DNA of 64,000 nucleotides, taken from NCBI RefSeq assembly GCF_907164915.1, contig NC_061862.1, positions 61,529,910-61,593,909 of the forward strand, in the 5' to 3' direction. Below are positions 51,343 to 63,105 of this stretch, in pieces. The notes below the pieces were generated by a model. The model made no database searches, was not told the DNA's origin, and saw only the letters and a program-made list of their open reading frames with translations. The stretch comes from Impatiens glandulifera. Lineage: Eukaryota > Streptophyta > Magnoliopsida > Ericales > Balsaminaceae. The number at the start of each line of letters is the position of its first letter. Position 1 is the first letter of the stretch. Both the position numbers and the translations under genes were made by a program.

Positions 51343-53328
51343 TTATCGAGCCACAATAAGTTCATCTATTCCTCCAGTATCACCTACATCAGATATCATC
51401 AGAACTTCATCTTCTGTAGTCAAGTTATATGGGTCACCAATAGCTCTTAGAAACTGATACACTTCAAACATTGTCGGCCTCTCTTTCGGATTTAGCTGAA
51501 CACAATTACACGCAACTTTAAGAAACTGAAAAACCTCGCCATCGTTTCCTTTACCCAAAAGTGACTTATCAATCGTGTCTTGCAGTTTCCCTTTGTTTCT
51601 GATTTCTGTAACCCAATCGACTAAGTTCCCACGAAAGCTTTCGTCTGCTCTTGACACATGGGTTGGTTGCTCACCCGTAACCAACTCGAGAAGCACAACT
51701 CCAAAGCTATAAACGTCGCCTTTCATAGTGGCGACAAGCGTTTTGGAATACTCAGGAGTTACGTAACCCAAATCCCCGAATTCTCCATTCACGAAAGTGC
51801 TTAGATGAGTGTCAACTGGATTCATGAGCCTAGCCAGTCCGAAATCGGATATCTTTGGAGTGAAATCTGCGGAGAGTAGAATGCATTTGGAACTTATGTT
51901 TCTGTGTAGGACACGCGGATTGCAACTGTGATGAAGAAAGGCGAATCCCTTGGCAGCTCCTATACCAATTTTAAGTCTTGTTAGCCACTCCAAAGTATTC
52001 CCTTCGTTGTTAGCAAGATGTAGTCTATCATTAAGGGTTCCGTTTGACATGTGCTCATAAACCAAAAACCTCTCTTTATTAGCAATGCAGAAACCGAGAA
52101 GAGGAACCAAGTTACGGTGTTTCACGTTTCCTAAAGTTGTCATTTCAGATGTGAACTCTTTTTCAGTATGCTGAGTGTCCTGCAGCCTCTTCACCATGAG
52201 TGAGGTCCCATCTTCGAGCGTTGCCCTGTACATAGTTCCTGTTCTTCCAGATCCAATTATGTGGTATTTGCTGAAACTGTTTGTTGCCTTCATGAGATCA
52301 CTCAGTCTCATTTTTGAAACTGATTTCTCAAACATGGAAAGCTGAAATTTCAACATTCAAAAGGAATTTAATATATGCAGTTGATAACTGTCATTTAAAA
52401 CTAAAAAATATGACTTAATTCAGTAAACTATGAATGAATGACTCAACACAACGTTAGCCCTTAAAGAGCTAATGAGCTTAATTACCTTAATGGCTTTAGT
52501 CCCTTTCATATTCTTTGCCCATCTGTTTCCTTCTGGGTCATCATTCTTCTTCTTTGGCAATCTACGAATATAGAAGAACATGCCAATAGTCAAGCCTATT
52601 CCTGCAATAAACACTCCACCAACAATGCCAATAATGATTCCAGCATTTACACTCTTTGAAGGAGCCCGACAGCGTGGTAAAGGATCACCACAAAGCCCTG
52701 GATTATTCTTGTAACTGTCTGAGGTTGCGTTTGTTATATTTGGGACCTGACCAATCAATAAATTATTCGCTACGCTAAATCTCTTGATTCGACCCAAAGA
52801 GCCAAGTTGTAGAGGAATCTGTCCAGAGAATCTGTTGTTAGCGAGGTTTAGATTGTTGAGGTAGGTACAATTCGAAAGATTGTCTGGAATAGAACCGCTG
52901 AAATTGTTGGAGGAGAGGTCCAGGCTAGTGACAAACTGGAGTATTGTCGAAATATCAGAAGGGATCTGACCGTAAAGATTATTGCTGGAGAGATCTAGGC
53001 CAGTTAATGCTGAGCAATTTGCAAGAGCACGAGGAAACTCGCCCTGAAGTTCCATATCAGAAAGGCGGATGTTTAAGACCTTGTTCTCGTTTTCATGCCA
53101 ACATTCGATCCCAGTAAACCTGCATATGAATCCTTCAGTATTGTTTTGGAAATTCCATGTGGCTAAGATTTTTAAGGGATCTTTCAATGAATCTCTCAGA
53201 TTTCTCAAACAATCTATATCACTCTGAATTCCATATCCAAGCTGGTTATTGAGCAGCAAGAAGGTGAAATTGATCAAGAGAACTGAAATAATCACATTAG
53301 CAGGACTCCTGTTCTTCAATAGTTCCAT
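51343..53328 (-). CDS. LRR receptor-like kinase, BIR1/At5g48380-type
   Basis: Two exons, 53328-52486 and 52341-51343, join at a phase-0 GT-AG intron to give 613 residues. There is a signal peptide (about 10-34), an LRR N-cap with Cys40/Cys69/Cys76, about four to five LRRs ([39 protein letters not shown]), a membrane segment at about 229-254, and a kinase domain from about 305. The Gly loop GSGRTG (311-316), Lys332 and DFG (447-449) are kept, but HRD is HRN (427-429), as in BIR1 relatives recalled from Arabidopsis. These proteins bind BAK1 at the plasma membrane and restrain immune signalling. Start choice: an in-frame ATG at 53355 lies upstream of a good acceptor (TTGGTAG at 53349) for a 5'-UTR intron, so ATG 53328 is preferred. 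Confidence 0.9.
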
Positions 53329-53348
53329 TGTTCTATGAATGCTTGAAT

Positions 53349-53789
53349 CTACCAATAAAATTGCTCAAATGATCAGTTTGGGATTCATAGGAAGCAGTTG
53401 TAATTCTGACAAAGTGATAGGCTAAAGAATCAATACATGGTTAGAAGAACATGTTTGACAGCAATGAATTCAAAAGGAAAAAAGTAAATGTTAAAGTGTA
53501 CTTATAAATTCAACTATGGACGCGTCTTAAAAGGAAAATAGAATCATGAAGAGAATTAGGATGATCTTCAGATGAAATAAATTTCGGTCAATTACAGAAT
53601 TAACTGACCGATTACTTTATTTCGATGTCCATAGTTATCAATTACCCTACGATCCAATCAATCGACCAACCAACTATAATCTATAGAGAGAATAACGTTT
53701 CTTTAAGAAGTATGTGAAATAACATGGAAAACAACAGAGTGATGAGAAATAATGAATTAAGATAGTCTAATGAACACACACACACCCAC
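53349..53789 (-). other. Probable 5'-UTR intron of the BIR1-like gene
   Basis: The minus strand has TATCAAAG followed by GTGGGTGTGTGTG at 53789 (donor) and TTTTATTGGTAG at 53349 (acceptor). The upstream leader contains GGATCTAGGGTTTCGTCG. Splicing would remove the ATG at 53355. The leader and promoter would extend through about 53790-54120. Confidence 0.5.
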
Positions 53790-54119
53790 CTTTGATACGA
53801 CGAAACCCTAGATCCTCATGATAAGAAAAGGAGAGATGTTATTCGGGCTCGTGAATTCGTCGGTGTGTAAAATGGAGATCTTCAGCTGTGAAACGAGGAA
53901 GATATGAAGGGAGATAAATTGAAGGAGGAAGGAGGGAGGGATGTAATTGTTTATCGGGTCAAAGACGCCAAGCCTGCTTCTTTCCACATTCAGTGATGAC
54001 TGACAAGAACGGGGAGAGAGAGGCGAAGACTCAAAGGCTTGAGCTTGACTAAATTGATAGGGGAAAGAAAAGGAAGTGGGAAATAGACGACTTTGACGCC
54101 ATTTTTCTCTTTTGCTTTA

Positions 54120-54361
54120 TATTTTCTCTTTTAAATGAAAAGAAAGAAAAATCTCTTTTGAGTTTATAAATTGATTATCAAGTAAATATTTGTCTACATT
54201 GACCAAGTTTGAAAACATTCATCTGGGTTTTGTAAAAAAATTAATTTATTTAAAAACTATTTTATTTTATTTTATTGGAATATTAATTTAAATAAAATAA
54301 TATTTAAAATATATTTTTACTGTGCATATATTAATAAATTTAATAATATTTATCCGTTCAC
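54120..54361. other. Upstream flank of the BIR1-like gene
   Basis: AT-rich DNA between the gene leader and the Copia relic, including TTTATTTTATTTTATT at about 54258. No promoter motif was assigned. Confidence 0.35.
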
Positions 54362-54423
54362 ACTCAATTAATAAATGTAATTAATTTAATATATTGGAGA
54401 TCCTTAAATCTAATAAATATAAT

Positions 54424-55917
54424 ATATTGAGATGTCATGTAGAACGTCCCACCAGTGTCTAAGTACCATGTAAGATTAGAAGAACAATATACTGTCTTGA
54501 AATAAATTACAGAAATATATATAAAATGATGTTACAAATAAATGAAATAAATAAAATATATGAAAAACAATATCACCGAATAAGTTGTTGATTCGAGTCA
54601 TGTGCTTAGCACATTTCATTTAAAGCAGTTTCATCGTCTCCCGTTTGTGCTGGAGCTTATCACAGATGGCTGTCTCCCAGGGTACAACGAATCTTGTAGT
54701 GATTCTGCACTGAAATTACTACTCGCCGAACTTGATCAGCGTACCTGAACTATCACCGGGTTTCAACGAAAATATCGAACAAAGAACTCGAAGAACACTC
54801 GAAAATATAAGATAATGTAATGTTTGAGATTAGAGATGAAGAGTTTTATATTGTTGAAAAGTTAAACTTTCATAAAAATAAAATCAACCATTAATCTTTG
54901 ATCCAACGGCTGACCTTGATTGTCTCTTTATTGCCCTTTGTATTTTCTCTTCGATAGAAAATACACGTTAAATGATTTTCTTGCTAATAAATTAATAGCA
55001 ATAAATTGATAGCAATAATATCATATGAAAGTTACAATGACAATTAACAAAATTAAACATATTTAATTTGATAATTGTTCTTCAAGCCATTAAATGTTAA
55101 TTACATCATTAACAAATTAATTATAATAATTTAATTATTTGGATCAAATTTCACTTTAATTCACATTTGAAATTTCATGTGAATTTCGTTTGAATTTCAT
55201 TTGATTTTATTTATCCAAATTCTCATTTCCATTCATTAATGGAATTTATGAATTAGTTTAAAATTCCAACAATACTAAATACATGGCTGTTTCAATGTCC
55301 GTCGAAGTTGGTGGAGACTGAGCCATGTATGCTTGTGGACGGGGCACAGAGATCCAATTGTTGTTGTGGTGTCAACGAACAATAGCTGGAAGGATGTCTA
55401 TTCCATTGAGCCGTTGGATACGGGCATAGAGAAGAAGCCCATGACCACTACCAAGACAATGATGGTGAACCTAAACATCCAGCCCATTGTTGCGATCAGG
55501 GAGAAGGAGGCTGAGTTTGGACTTGGTATTGGGACTGCCATAATCGACCCCCATTACGAGAGCCATTCTTCTTTGGTTTCTGCCAAGATCCACACGATGA
55601 CATATGTTGTGACCCATTTGTCCCAGACATGTCGGAGACAAGAGCTACACCCGACGTCGGTGTCAAACTAGAGGCCACCCGCTTCGCCAAGCTAGATTCC
55701 TCAAAAATCAACATGGAGCACGCTTGGTAGAGCTGAGGCAAATGATCACTCTGTCGGAGTAATATTGCCACCTTGTTGTACGCCTCCTCCAGGCCCGCGA
55801 CCAACTACAATATGAGGCGGGCGTTTGAGACTAGGCTACCGACGCCCTCAACTGATCAACCATGAATTTGAGACGTTGACAATAAGCCAAGACCCCAGGA
55901 AAATCTACCATGATGGT
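54424..55917 (-). pseudogene. Copia gag and protease start, inverted
   Basis: Minus-strand frames read [20 protein letters not shown] (from 55917), then in another frame LVAGLEEAYNKVAILLRQSD and LPQLYQACSMLIFEESSLAK, the capsid-like region of a Copia gag. A Gln/Pro-rich tail ends in TDIETAMYLV near 55275. After the solo LTR, WYLDTGGTFYMTSQ (54466-54425) is the protease active-site segment, and then the frame is cut. Frameshifts and stops are present. Its orientation is opposite to the adjacent pol. Confidence 0.75.
54493..55271. mobile_element. Solo LTR nested in the inverted gag-protease segment
   Basis: It starts TGTCTTGAAATAAATT and ends AAAATTCCAACA on the plus strand, 779 bp, with ATAC on both sides (54489-54492 and 55272-55275). 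On the minus strand gag codons reading TDIETAMYLV stop at its edge, and WYLDTGGTFYMTSQ resumes beyond it, so it interrupts a formerly continuous frame. On the minus strand it contains CAATATAAAACTCTTC, a TATA-like motif. Confidence 0.7.
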
Positions 55918-55939
55918 GGTGGAAAATTCTTGCTCGAGG

Positions 55940-58900
55940 GAAACTGCATGGTACATGGACACGAGTGCGACGTCCCACATGACATCTCAACAAGGTACTC
56001 TCTCGTCTTATTTCAATTCAGGCGTTAAACATGATATTTTTATAGGTAATGGTAATACGATTCCGGTTTCGGATATTGGCATACCACTATTTCTTCTTTG
56101 AATCCTAAACTTATCTTGAATAATGTTCTCAATGCTTATGCTCTTGTTAAAAGTCTAGTTTTTGTTCGTAAATTTACTACAGATAATTCTGTGTCTATTG
56201 AGTTTGATTCTTTTGAGTTTTCTATTAAGGATTTTCAGACGGGGACGCGTCTAATGAGATGTGAGAGTCGGGGAGATCTATATCCGATCACAACTGGGAG
56301 ACATGTGTCATCTTTTGTTTTTGCTATTTTGTCGACATCCTTGTGGCATAATTGCCTAGATCATCCTAGCAACTCTAGTTTTGAATCTCTTAAATTAAAT
56401 AAATTAATTAATTGTAATAAACAACATGTTTCTCATATTTGTCCTTCGTGTTCATTGGAAAAATGTTCGTTTTCCATTTAAGGCTTATACTTCGACTTCT
56501 TTATTACCGTTTGACATTATTCATAGTGATGTATGCACGTCTCATGTGTTATGTTATATGGGCCATAAATATTATGTTTTGTTTCTCGATGATTTTTCGT
56601 CTTTTTTGTGGACATTCCTTTTATCTCATAAATTCCAAGTGTTTTGTGCTTTCTTGCAATTTCGGACACTCATCAAAACCCATTTTGAGAGAGATATAAA
56701 ATATTTTCAATGTGATAATGGGAGGGAATTTGCGTCCACGCATGTGATGAATTTTCGCTTCTCATGTCCTCACACTTCGTCTCTGAACGGCAAAGTCGAG
56801 AGACAGTTTTGTACTATTAATAATATAATTTGTACATTACTCACTCATGCCAAGATACCCACCTCATTTTGGCATCATGCTCTCGAAATGGCCACGTACC
56901 TGCTAAATATTCTTTCCCGTAAACACACGACATACGTTAATCCCGTTATAACGCTTATACCACAATGATCCGACGTATGACCATTTACACCTGTTTGGGT
57001 GTTTGTGTTACCCTCTATTTCCATCCACGACGATTCATAAACTTCTTTGACGTTCTACCCCATGTGTCTTTCCTAGATATCCATCGAATCACCGAGGCTA
57101 TAAGTATTTTGACATATCAAATGATAAAATCATTGTTTGTCGTCACGTCATCTTTGACGAGTCTCGTTTTCATCTTGTTGAAATTCTACCCCTCCACTCT
57201 CGTATGATTTTCTCGATGATCCTCCATCACCATATGTGATTCATCATTAGTCTACATTTTCATCTCCACCTCCACCTTCTCCTCCTCACTCTCCATTTCC
57301 AACTCCAACTCCAACTCTACCTCCACCTCTACCTCCACATCCCATTCATCCTCCCTCTTCTCTTTGATCGGTCACTCGAAGTCAACGGGGTGTTTCGGCC
57401 CAAACATATTCTTAATCTTTTTTCTACTAGGTCTAAATATCATTTACCTCGTAACCTTGTAGCTGCCTCATAGGATTCGAATTGGAAGTTAGCCATGTAG
57501 GAAGAGTTTAATGCTTTAATTGCTAATAAGGCGTGGGAGTTGGCTCCCCGTCCAAGTGATGCTAATATTATTCGTTCTTTATGGGTCTTTACTCATAAAG
57601 ACCATGATGATGATTCTTTTGAGAGGCATAAAGCCCGTCTTGTAGGTGATGGAAAAACTCAACAGGTTGACGTTGATTGTGGGGAGAATTTTAGTCTTGT
57701 TGTCAAACTGACCACTATTCGGTTGGTCCTCAGTCTTGCCCTATCGAAGAAATGGTCAATTCACCAACTTTATGTAAAAAATGCTTTTCTTCGTGGCACT
57801 CTTGATGATGTTGTATACATGCATCGGCCTCTTTGGTTCAGAGATTCCTCATTTCCTCATCATGTTTGTCGTTTGAAGAAATCATTGTATGGTTTGAAGC
57901 AGGCTCCTCGAGTTTAGAACAAACGCTTTATGGATTTTGTGTCCACACTTAGTTTTTCTCGAACTATTTTAGATCACTCATTGTCTGTGTTTCGCCAGGG
58001 GTGAGCATATGACATACTCGTTATTGTATGTTGATGATATAATATTGACGGCATCCTCTGACTTTCTCCGTCGATTCTTCATCTCTAGTTTGAGTGCAAA
58101 ATTTTCTATGAAAGATTTGAGTCTCTTGCATTATTTTTTGGGCATTTTGGTAAGGCCTCATGCAAATGGTATGTTCCTCTCTCAACGAAAGTATGCTTAT
58201 GAGATTATAGACCGTGCAAGTATGTCATCTTGTAACTCGTCAACTACGCCGATTGATACCACACCGAAACTTGGGGCTTCAGTCTCTTCTCTTGTGTCAA
58301 ATTCTTCTTTATATCGCAACCTAGCTAGTGCTCTACAATATTTGACGTTTTTTCGTCCTAATCACGTATGCGGTGCAATAGGTTTGTCTCTTCATGCATA
58401 ATCCCCGAGAGGTACATATGGAGGCTCTAAAGAGAATTATTTGGTATATTTAGGGAACTCTTGATTTTGGCCTTCATTTGTCTCTATTCTCTGTTACATC
58501 CCTCTTGGCTTACACAAATGCTGACTGGGGTGGGTGCCCGGACACAGGGACGGACCCATGAATTTTTGTTAGAGTAGGCTTGAAAATAAAATAAAATGAA
58601 TTTAATTTTTTTTGGTTGGGGTTAAATAAAATAATGAGAAAAATTATAAATGTAACTAAGGGTGAACATGGATTTAGCATTTTCTATATTTATAAAAGAA
58701 AAATAATGAATAAAAAAAAATAAGGACCGGTGTCTCTTTTCTACTATAAAAAATATTTATTTTGTTTTGTTATACCCTTCTCAACCCTATTCTAAATTCA
58801 CTTTCCAAAAGAGTGTCATTCGTAAAAGAGAATATTAAAATTTATATGTTATGAAACCGAAATAAATTTAATAAAGTAATTTTTTAATAAAGTTTTTATA

Positions 58901-60002
58901 TAATTAAATATAATAAAAATATTTTAAATTGTCTACCCACTATGTACCAACATTATAAATATAATTATAATAAGATATTTGTTATTAAATATAAATAAAT
59001 AAAATAATAATTGATTATCATAAAATAATTTTTTATTTATTGAAAAACACTGTTAATAATAAATTATATGCTAGTGCAAACTTATAAAAAAATATTTGGA
59101 ATTAACTCAAAAATATTAAAAAGATAAATAATATGTAACTAAAAAAATCCTAATATATAATTTAAGAAAAAATTCAAAATAGTTATAAATAACAATATTA
59201 GTATAATTTTTGAAAAATTGGAAAATAATACTTTAATAATAAGTATTTAAATAAAATAATTATTTATTATAAAATATAATTTGAATATAAATAAAATAAA
59301 TAAATTTAAAAGATAAAAAATACCCATAAATTATAAAAATACTAAAACTCGTATAAACAAATTTTAAAACATAATTAAAATTCAAACAATCATCGTATAT
59401 ATATATATATATAACTTTTTTCCCTCTCTCCAACCATGCTGAATAACCTCTAATAACATGCTCAATAGTCTTCCGCCTTCCTTTAAATTTTAAGTATATA
59501 AAAAAAATCATAAATGAGCTAGGGTGGGCTTAAGCCCACCTCAACCCTAGCTCTATTTGTCCCTGTCCGGACACACGACGTTCGACATCTGGCTACTATG
59601 TCTTTTTAGGAGATAATATAATCTCTTGGTCGGCTAAGCGCCTACCACTTTATCCCGTTCTACTGTTAAGGTTGAGTACCGGGCGGTTATGAATGTGGTT
59701 TCAGAAACTTGTTGGCTATGAAATTTACCCCTAAAACTTCATTGCCTAGTTCTCACCGCTCTCTGGTTTATTGTGACAATATGAGTACGATCTACCTCTC
59801 TAGTAATCCCGTTAAGCACCAACAGACCAATCACATTGAGATGGACATTCACTTTGTTCATGAGAAGGTCTCTCGCGACCAGGTTTGAGTTCTTCATGTT
59901 CCATCTCGCTTTCAACTTGCGGATATCTTCACGAAGGGGCTTCCGAGAGTTCTTTTTGAAGAATTTCGATCCAATCTCAACATACACAGCCCACCTGTTT
60001 CG
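55940..60002 (+). pseudogene. Copia pol remnant: protease to RNase H
   Basis: Order: protease start [20 protein letters not shown] (near 55950); pre-integrase SLWHNCLDHPSNSSF (near 56340); integrase with IIHSDV, FQCDNGREFAS and LNGKVERQ for the DDE residues (56500-56830); a Pro-rich linker of CCTCCACCT repeats (57270-57370); reverse transcriptase with LYVKNAFLRGTLDDVVYM and LLYVDDIILTASS (57540-58401); RNase H to about 59960, with NTNADW-like start and FTKGL end. Frameshifts occur near 56450, 56960 and 57930, with many stops. The hAT-like element interrupts RNase H at CPDT. Confidence 0.85.
58545..59565. mobile_element. hAT-like non-autonomous element with 8-bp target duplication
   Basis: It begins CAGGGACGGACCCATGAA and ends, on the other strand, CAGGGACAAATAGAGCTAGG followed by GGTGGGCTTAAGCCCACC. 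Flanks are CCCGGACA (58537-58544) and TCCGGACA (59566-59573), seven of eight bases matching. RNase H codons resume after it. The interior is AT-rich without a transposase. CAGGG ends and 8-bp duplications are hAT features. Confidence 0.85.
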
Positions 60003-60195
60003 ATTGCGATGTATAATAAATGTAATCAATTTAATATATTGGAGATCCCTAAATTAGTGATCTCAGTATAATAAATACAATCAATTTAACATATTAAATT
60101 TTAAATTAGTGAATCTTAATATGATAATCTTGTATATATTTTATATCATTGAAATGAAAAGAACAATATATTATTCCTTTATTAATTAATTCAGA

Positions 60196-60400
60196 TGTTT
60201 GTCCAACATACACATTGTCTATTAACTAATTAAAAAGTACACTAGATATGTCAATTATAATTTGTCCGGTGGTTTCTTATTCAAATTACTTTGTTAATGA
60301 CGATTTTCTCGATTTGATTGGTCGACCGAAATGTGGCGATGATATTGTTTGTATTCCCGACTCAAACTCACCATAATTCTGCCCTGAATATTAACAAAGA

Positions 60401-60495
<95 letters not shown>

Positions 60496-61169
60496 CATTA
60501 ATAATATATTTATTCTCCAATATTTTATAAGCGTTTTAGGTTTAATTTTTATAATAATATAAATTTTCACTATTAAAATATTCGTTTATATAATTTTATG
60601 AAATACATTCTTTATTTTTATTATAAAATATGATATAACGGTGTCCCGCAACGATTTCTCGAAAACAAATAGGGTCGGAATGGTAATAAAATTTTTTTCA
60701 TGAGTACACTAAAGCGGACGATGATCCTAGGTGACGTGCCTAAACACAAAAAAAAAAAAATATTGATTTTAGGTTAGTAAAATAAATTTGGATTTTAATT
60801 CAAATAATGAATTAATTATAATATTTTGAACTACATAAAAATTATCATTATCTTAGTATAGATAAATAATAATAATAATAAAAATCTACAAAGATAACTA
60901 CTCATTTATAATATATTAAGACTTTCGTAAAACACTATAAAAAAAACTTTTATTTATGACTAATCAATTTTAATGATATTTTATTAAACATGAAAATAAT
61001 TTCAAACTTAATTACTTTATTTTTGTTAGAAAAATAAATAAATATCGATCACCAATTAAAAGTGTAAGTATGAAATGAACAACAAAATACTAAAAATATA
61101 TTATAATAATATATATTTCAATATTTTTTTTTTTAATAAATAACGAATAATATATTAAAATAAAAATAA
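60196..61169. other. AT-rich DNA with a long TA microsatellite
   Basis: Apart from the TA run at 60405-60495 there is no supported feature. A run of 13 A at about 60750 and a run of T at 61126-61136 are noted. Confidence 0.4.
60405..60495. repeat. (TA)n microsatellite, about 45 units
   Basis: An uninterrupted TA run of about 90 bases. Such length makes it highly variable between individuals and prone to cruciform formation. Confidence 0.95.
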
Positions 61170-61189
61170 AACACTCTCATTTACTTACA

Positions 61190-62300
61190 CAACAATTTCA
61201 TCGTAAATTTTAACCAATATCATTCGCATACAATTCGACCTTCTTTATCCTCAATTCGGTTAACCATCAATCTCATTCCACATTTATCCACACCAATAAT
61301 CGACCTCTTATATGTGACCTTACACTTTCATTTCGATCAAATCAAACATTTCTAACATCACCAATCTCTTTTACTCTTCACTTTGGTCACCAATCCCCAA
61401 CTAATCTCTTATCTTGTGACCCATATCCTCACATATTTTAAAATATACAACCTGACTTTTTTATCTTTACTTCAGATAACTAACCATCTCATTCCATATT
61501 TATCCACACCCTAATCAACCTCTCATATTGTGTGACCTTACGCAATTTCATTTTGGTCAAATCAACCATTTCCAACGTTACCAATCTCTTTTATCCTCAC
61601 TTTGACCCATCGATCCCCAAAATTGACCTCTCATAGTGTGACCTTACTTACTTCGATTAACCAAAACAATCTCATTCCACAATTTTATCCCACTAATCTC
61701 AACCGACCTCTCATCTTGAGACTTTACTTTCATTTCGGTCAAACAATCTATCTTCTCACATATTTTACAATAAACAACTGACTTACTTATCATCACTTCG
61801 ACTAACCAGTCCATCTCATTTCCCATTTATCCACCTTAATCGGACATCTCATACCTTAACCTTCAACTTTCACTTTGGTATATTACCAATCTCTTTTATC
61901 ATCACTTTGGCCTACAAATCCCCCAATCTACCTCTCATCGTGTGACATACTCACTTCGACTAACCAACCATCTCATTCCATATTTTTATCCATCTCAATT
62001 GATCCAGTCGTCCTCTCATCGTGTGACATACTCACTTCGACTAACCAACCATCTTATTCCATATTTTTATCCACCTTAATTGACCTCTAATCTTGTGACC
62101 TTACACTTTCACTTCGGTCAAATCAATAAAGAACAAACCATCTCCTTCCACATTGTGAATGTCATTTACCCAACCATCAATTTCATTGCATATTTTAATC
62201 ATCTATCCCAATCGACCTCTAATTTTGTGAATGTTATTTACCCACCGACCAATTTCATCGTAAATTTTAACCAATATCATTGGCATCCAACCATCTCCTC
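61190..62300. repeat. Degenerate G-poor tandem array
   Basis: Variants of ACCATCTCATTCCATATTTT + TATCCACC + TTAATCGACCTCTCAT + TTGTGACCTTAC + TTTCATTTCGGTCAAAT recur at least seven times, with starts near 61268, 61485, 61668, 61810, 61968 and 62050. Spacing varies from about 82 to 220 bases. Around 61930-62060 an 82-bp unit (CCTCTCATCGTGTGACATAC and onward) is repeated almost exactly. The plus strand is strikingly poor in G. Frames in it (for example 61875-62090) are by-products of the repeats. Confidence 0.75.
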
Positions 62301-62543
62301 ATTTCGATAAATCAATGTTTCTATTTCACATATTAACCATCAATGTTTTTTAATAGTTTAAAAATTATGCCTACCAAAATTTGAACAATGATCTTCATTA
62401 TCTAGCATTAACACTTCAACCACTAGACTTATTCTTTAACATTGTCATGTTCAAGAAGATTTATTCTCGAACATGGTCATCTTCTCCAAACATAATTCAG
62501 CTAAACTTTCAATTTCTGAATTCCCATTACTATAAGTATTTAC
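62301..62543. other. Flank between the array and the right-edge Copia
   Basis: No feature recognised. GTTTAAAAATTATGCCTACC with ACACTTCAACCACTAGACTT near 62400 resembles a tRNA-like or LTR-flank relic but is too short to call. Confidence 0.3.
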
Positions 62544-63091
62544 TGTTGGAGAAATCGAATAATAGCACCTGTTTAGTAATTCAGAAATAAACAAGCCACA
62601 ACAAGGCCTAACAATTCTTTTTCCCTTTTGTGTAATCAAATAGGCAGCCAAAACAATTGAGCATCAAACAATCAAAAACAGAGAGCAGGACACCAAAATT
62701 TTACGTGGAAAACCCAAATTAGGTAAAAACCACGGGATACTTCGGCCAATTAAATCATCCACTATATCAAATGGGTATACAATGTAGTTCAATACAAGCC
62801 TAGAGGTAATCTAACAAAAGTTATCAATTGACCTCATCCTAACTTGTCATTCACATACATTATCATCATCATTAAAGATGGCTAACCAAATGGAGAAGAG
62901 ATAAAGGAAATCAGAAGAAGAACCCGCTGCTTTAATGGAGGAATTGCTGCTTCAATGGAGGAAGAACTGCTGGAAGAGAGAGAGAGAAAAACCAATCTAA
63001 AAACTGCTGTGTTTTTTTTTCCTTAATTAAATATGCCCTAATGGGCTTTATTAATTTCTTAGGCCCATATGCCAAATGAGCTGACCCAACA
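62544..63091 (-). repeat. 3' LTR of a Copia element running off the right edge
   Basis: On the minus strand it starts TGTTGGGTCAGCTCATTTGG and ends GATTTCTCCAACA, 548 bp, next to the polypurine tract. It includes a (GA)n run at about 62976-62989. The partner LTR is outside the window. Confidence 0.8.
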
Positions 63092-63105
63092 AATCTCCCC
63101 CGTCA
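63092..63105 (-). other. Polypurine tract of the right-edge Copia
   Basis: The minus strand reads GACGGGGGAGATT directly before the LTR start TGTTGGG. It overlaps the end of the RNase H frame. Confidence 0.75.

Larger units (their letters stand above)
54362..60195 (+). mobile_element. Rearranged Copia relic with inverted gag
   Basis: The ends share ATAAATGTAAT, AATTTAATATATTGGAGATC and CTAAAT at 54372-54412 and 60012-60050, the remains of LTRs. Pol reads rightwards from about 55950 to 60002. Gag reads leftwards at 55275-55917, and a short protease start also on the minus strand follows at 54424-54466. A solo LTR (54493-55271) and a hAT-like element (58545-59565) are nested in it. Confidence 0.75.

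Noticed and set aside
61190..62300. Regular repeats as a CRISPR-like array
   Set aside because: Units are degenerate and irregularly spaced, and the window is a plant nuclear genome.
61875..62310. Apparent small proteins with repeated Ser/Leu/Pro patterns
   Set aside because: They arise from translation of the tandem array and change frame between units.
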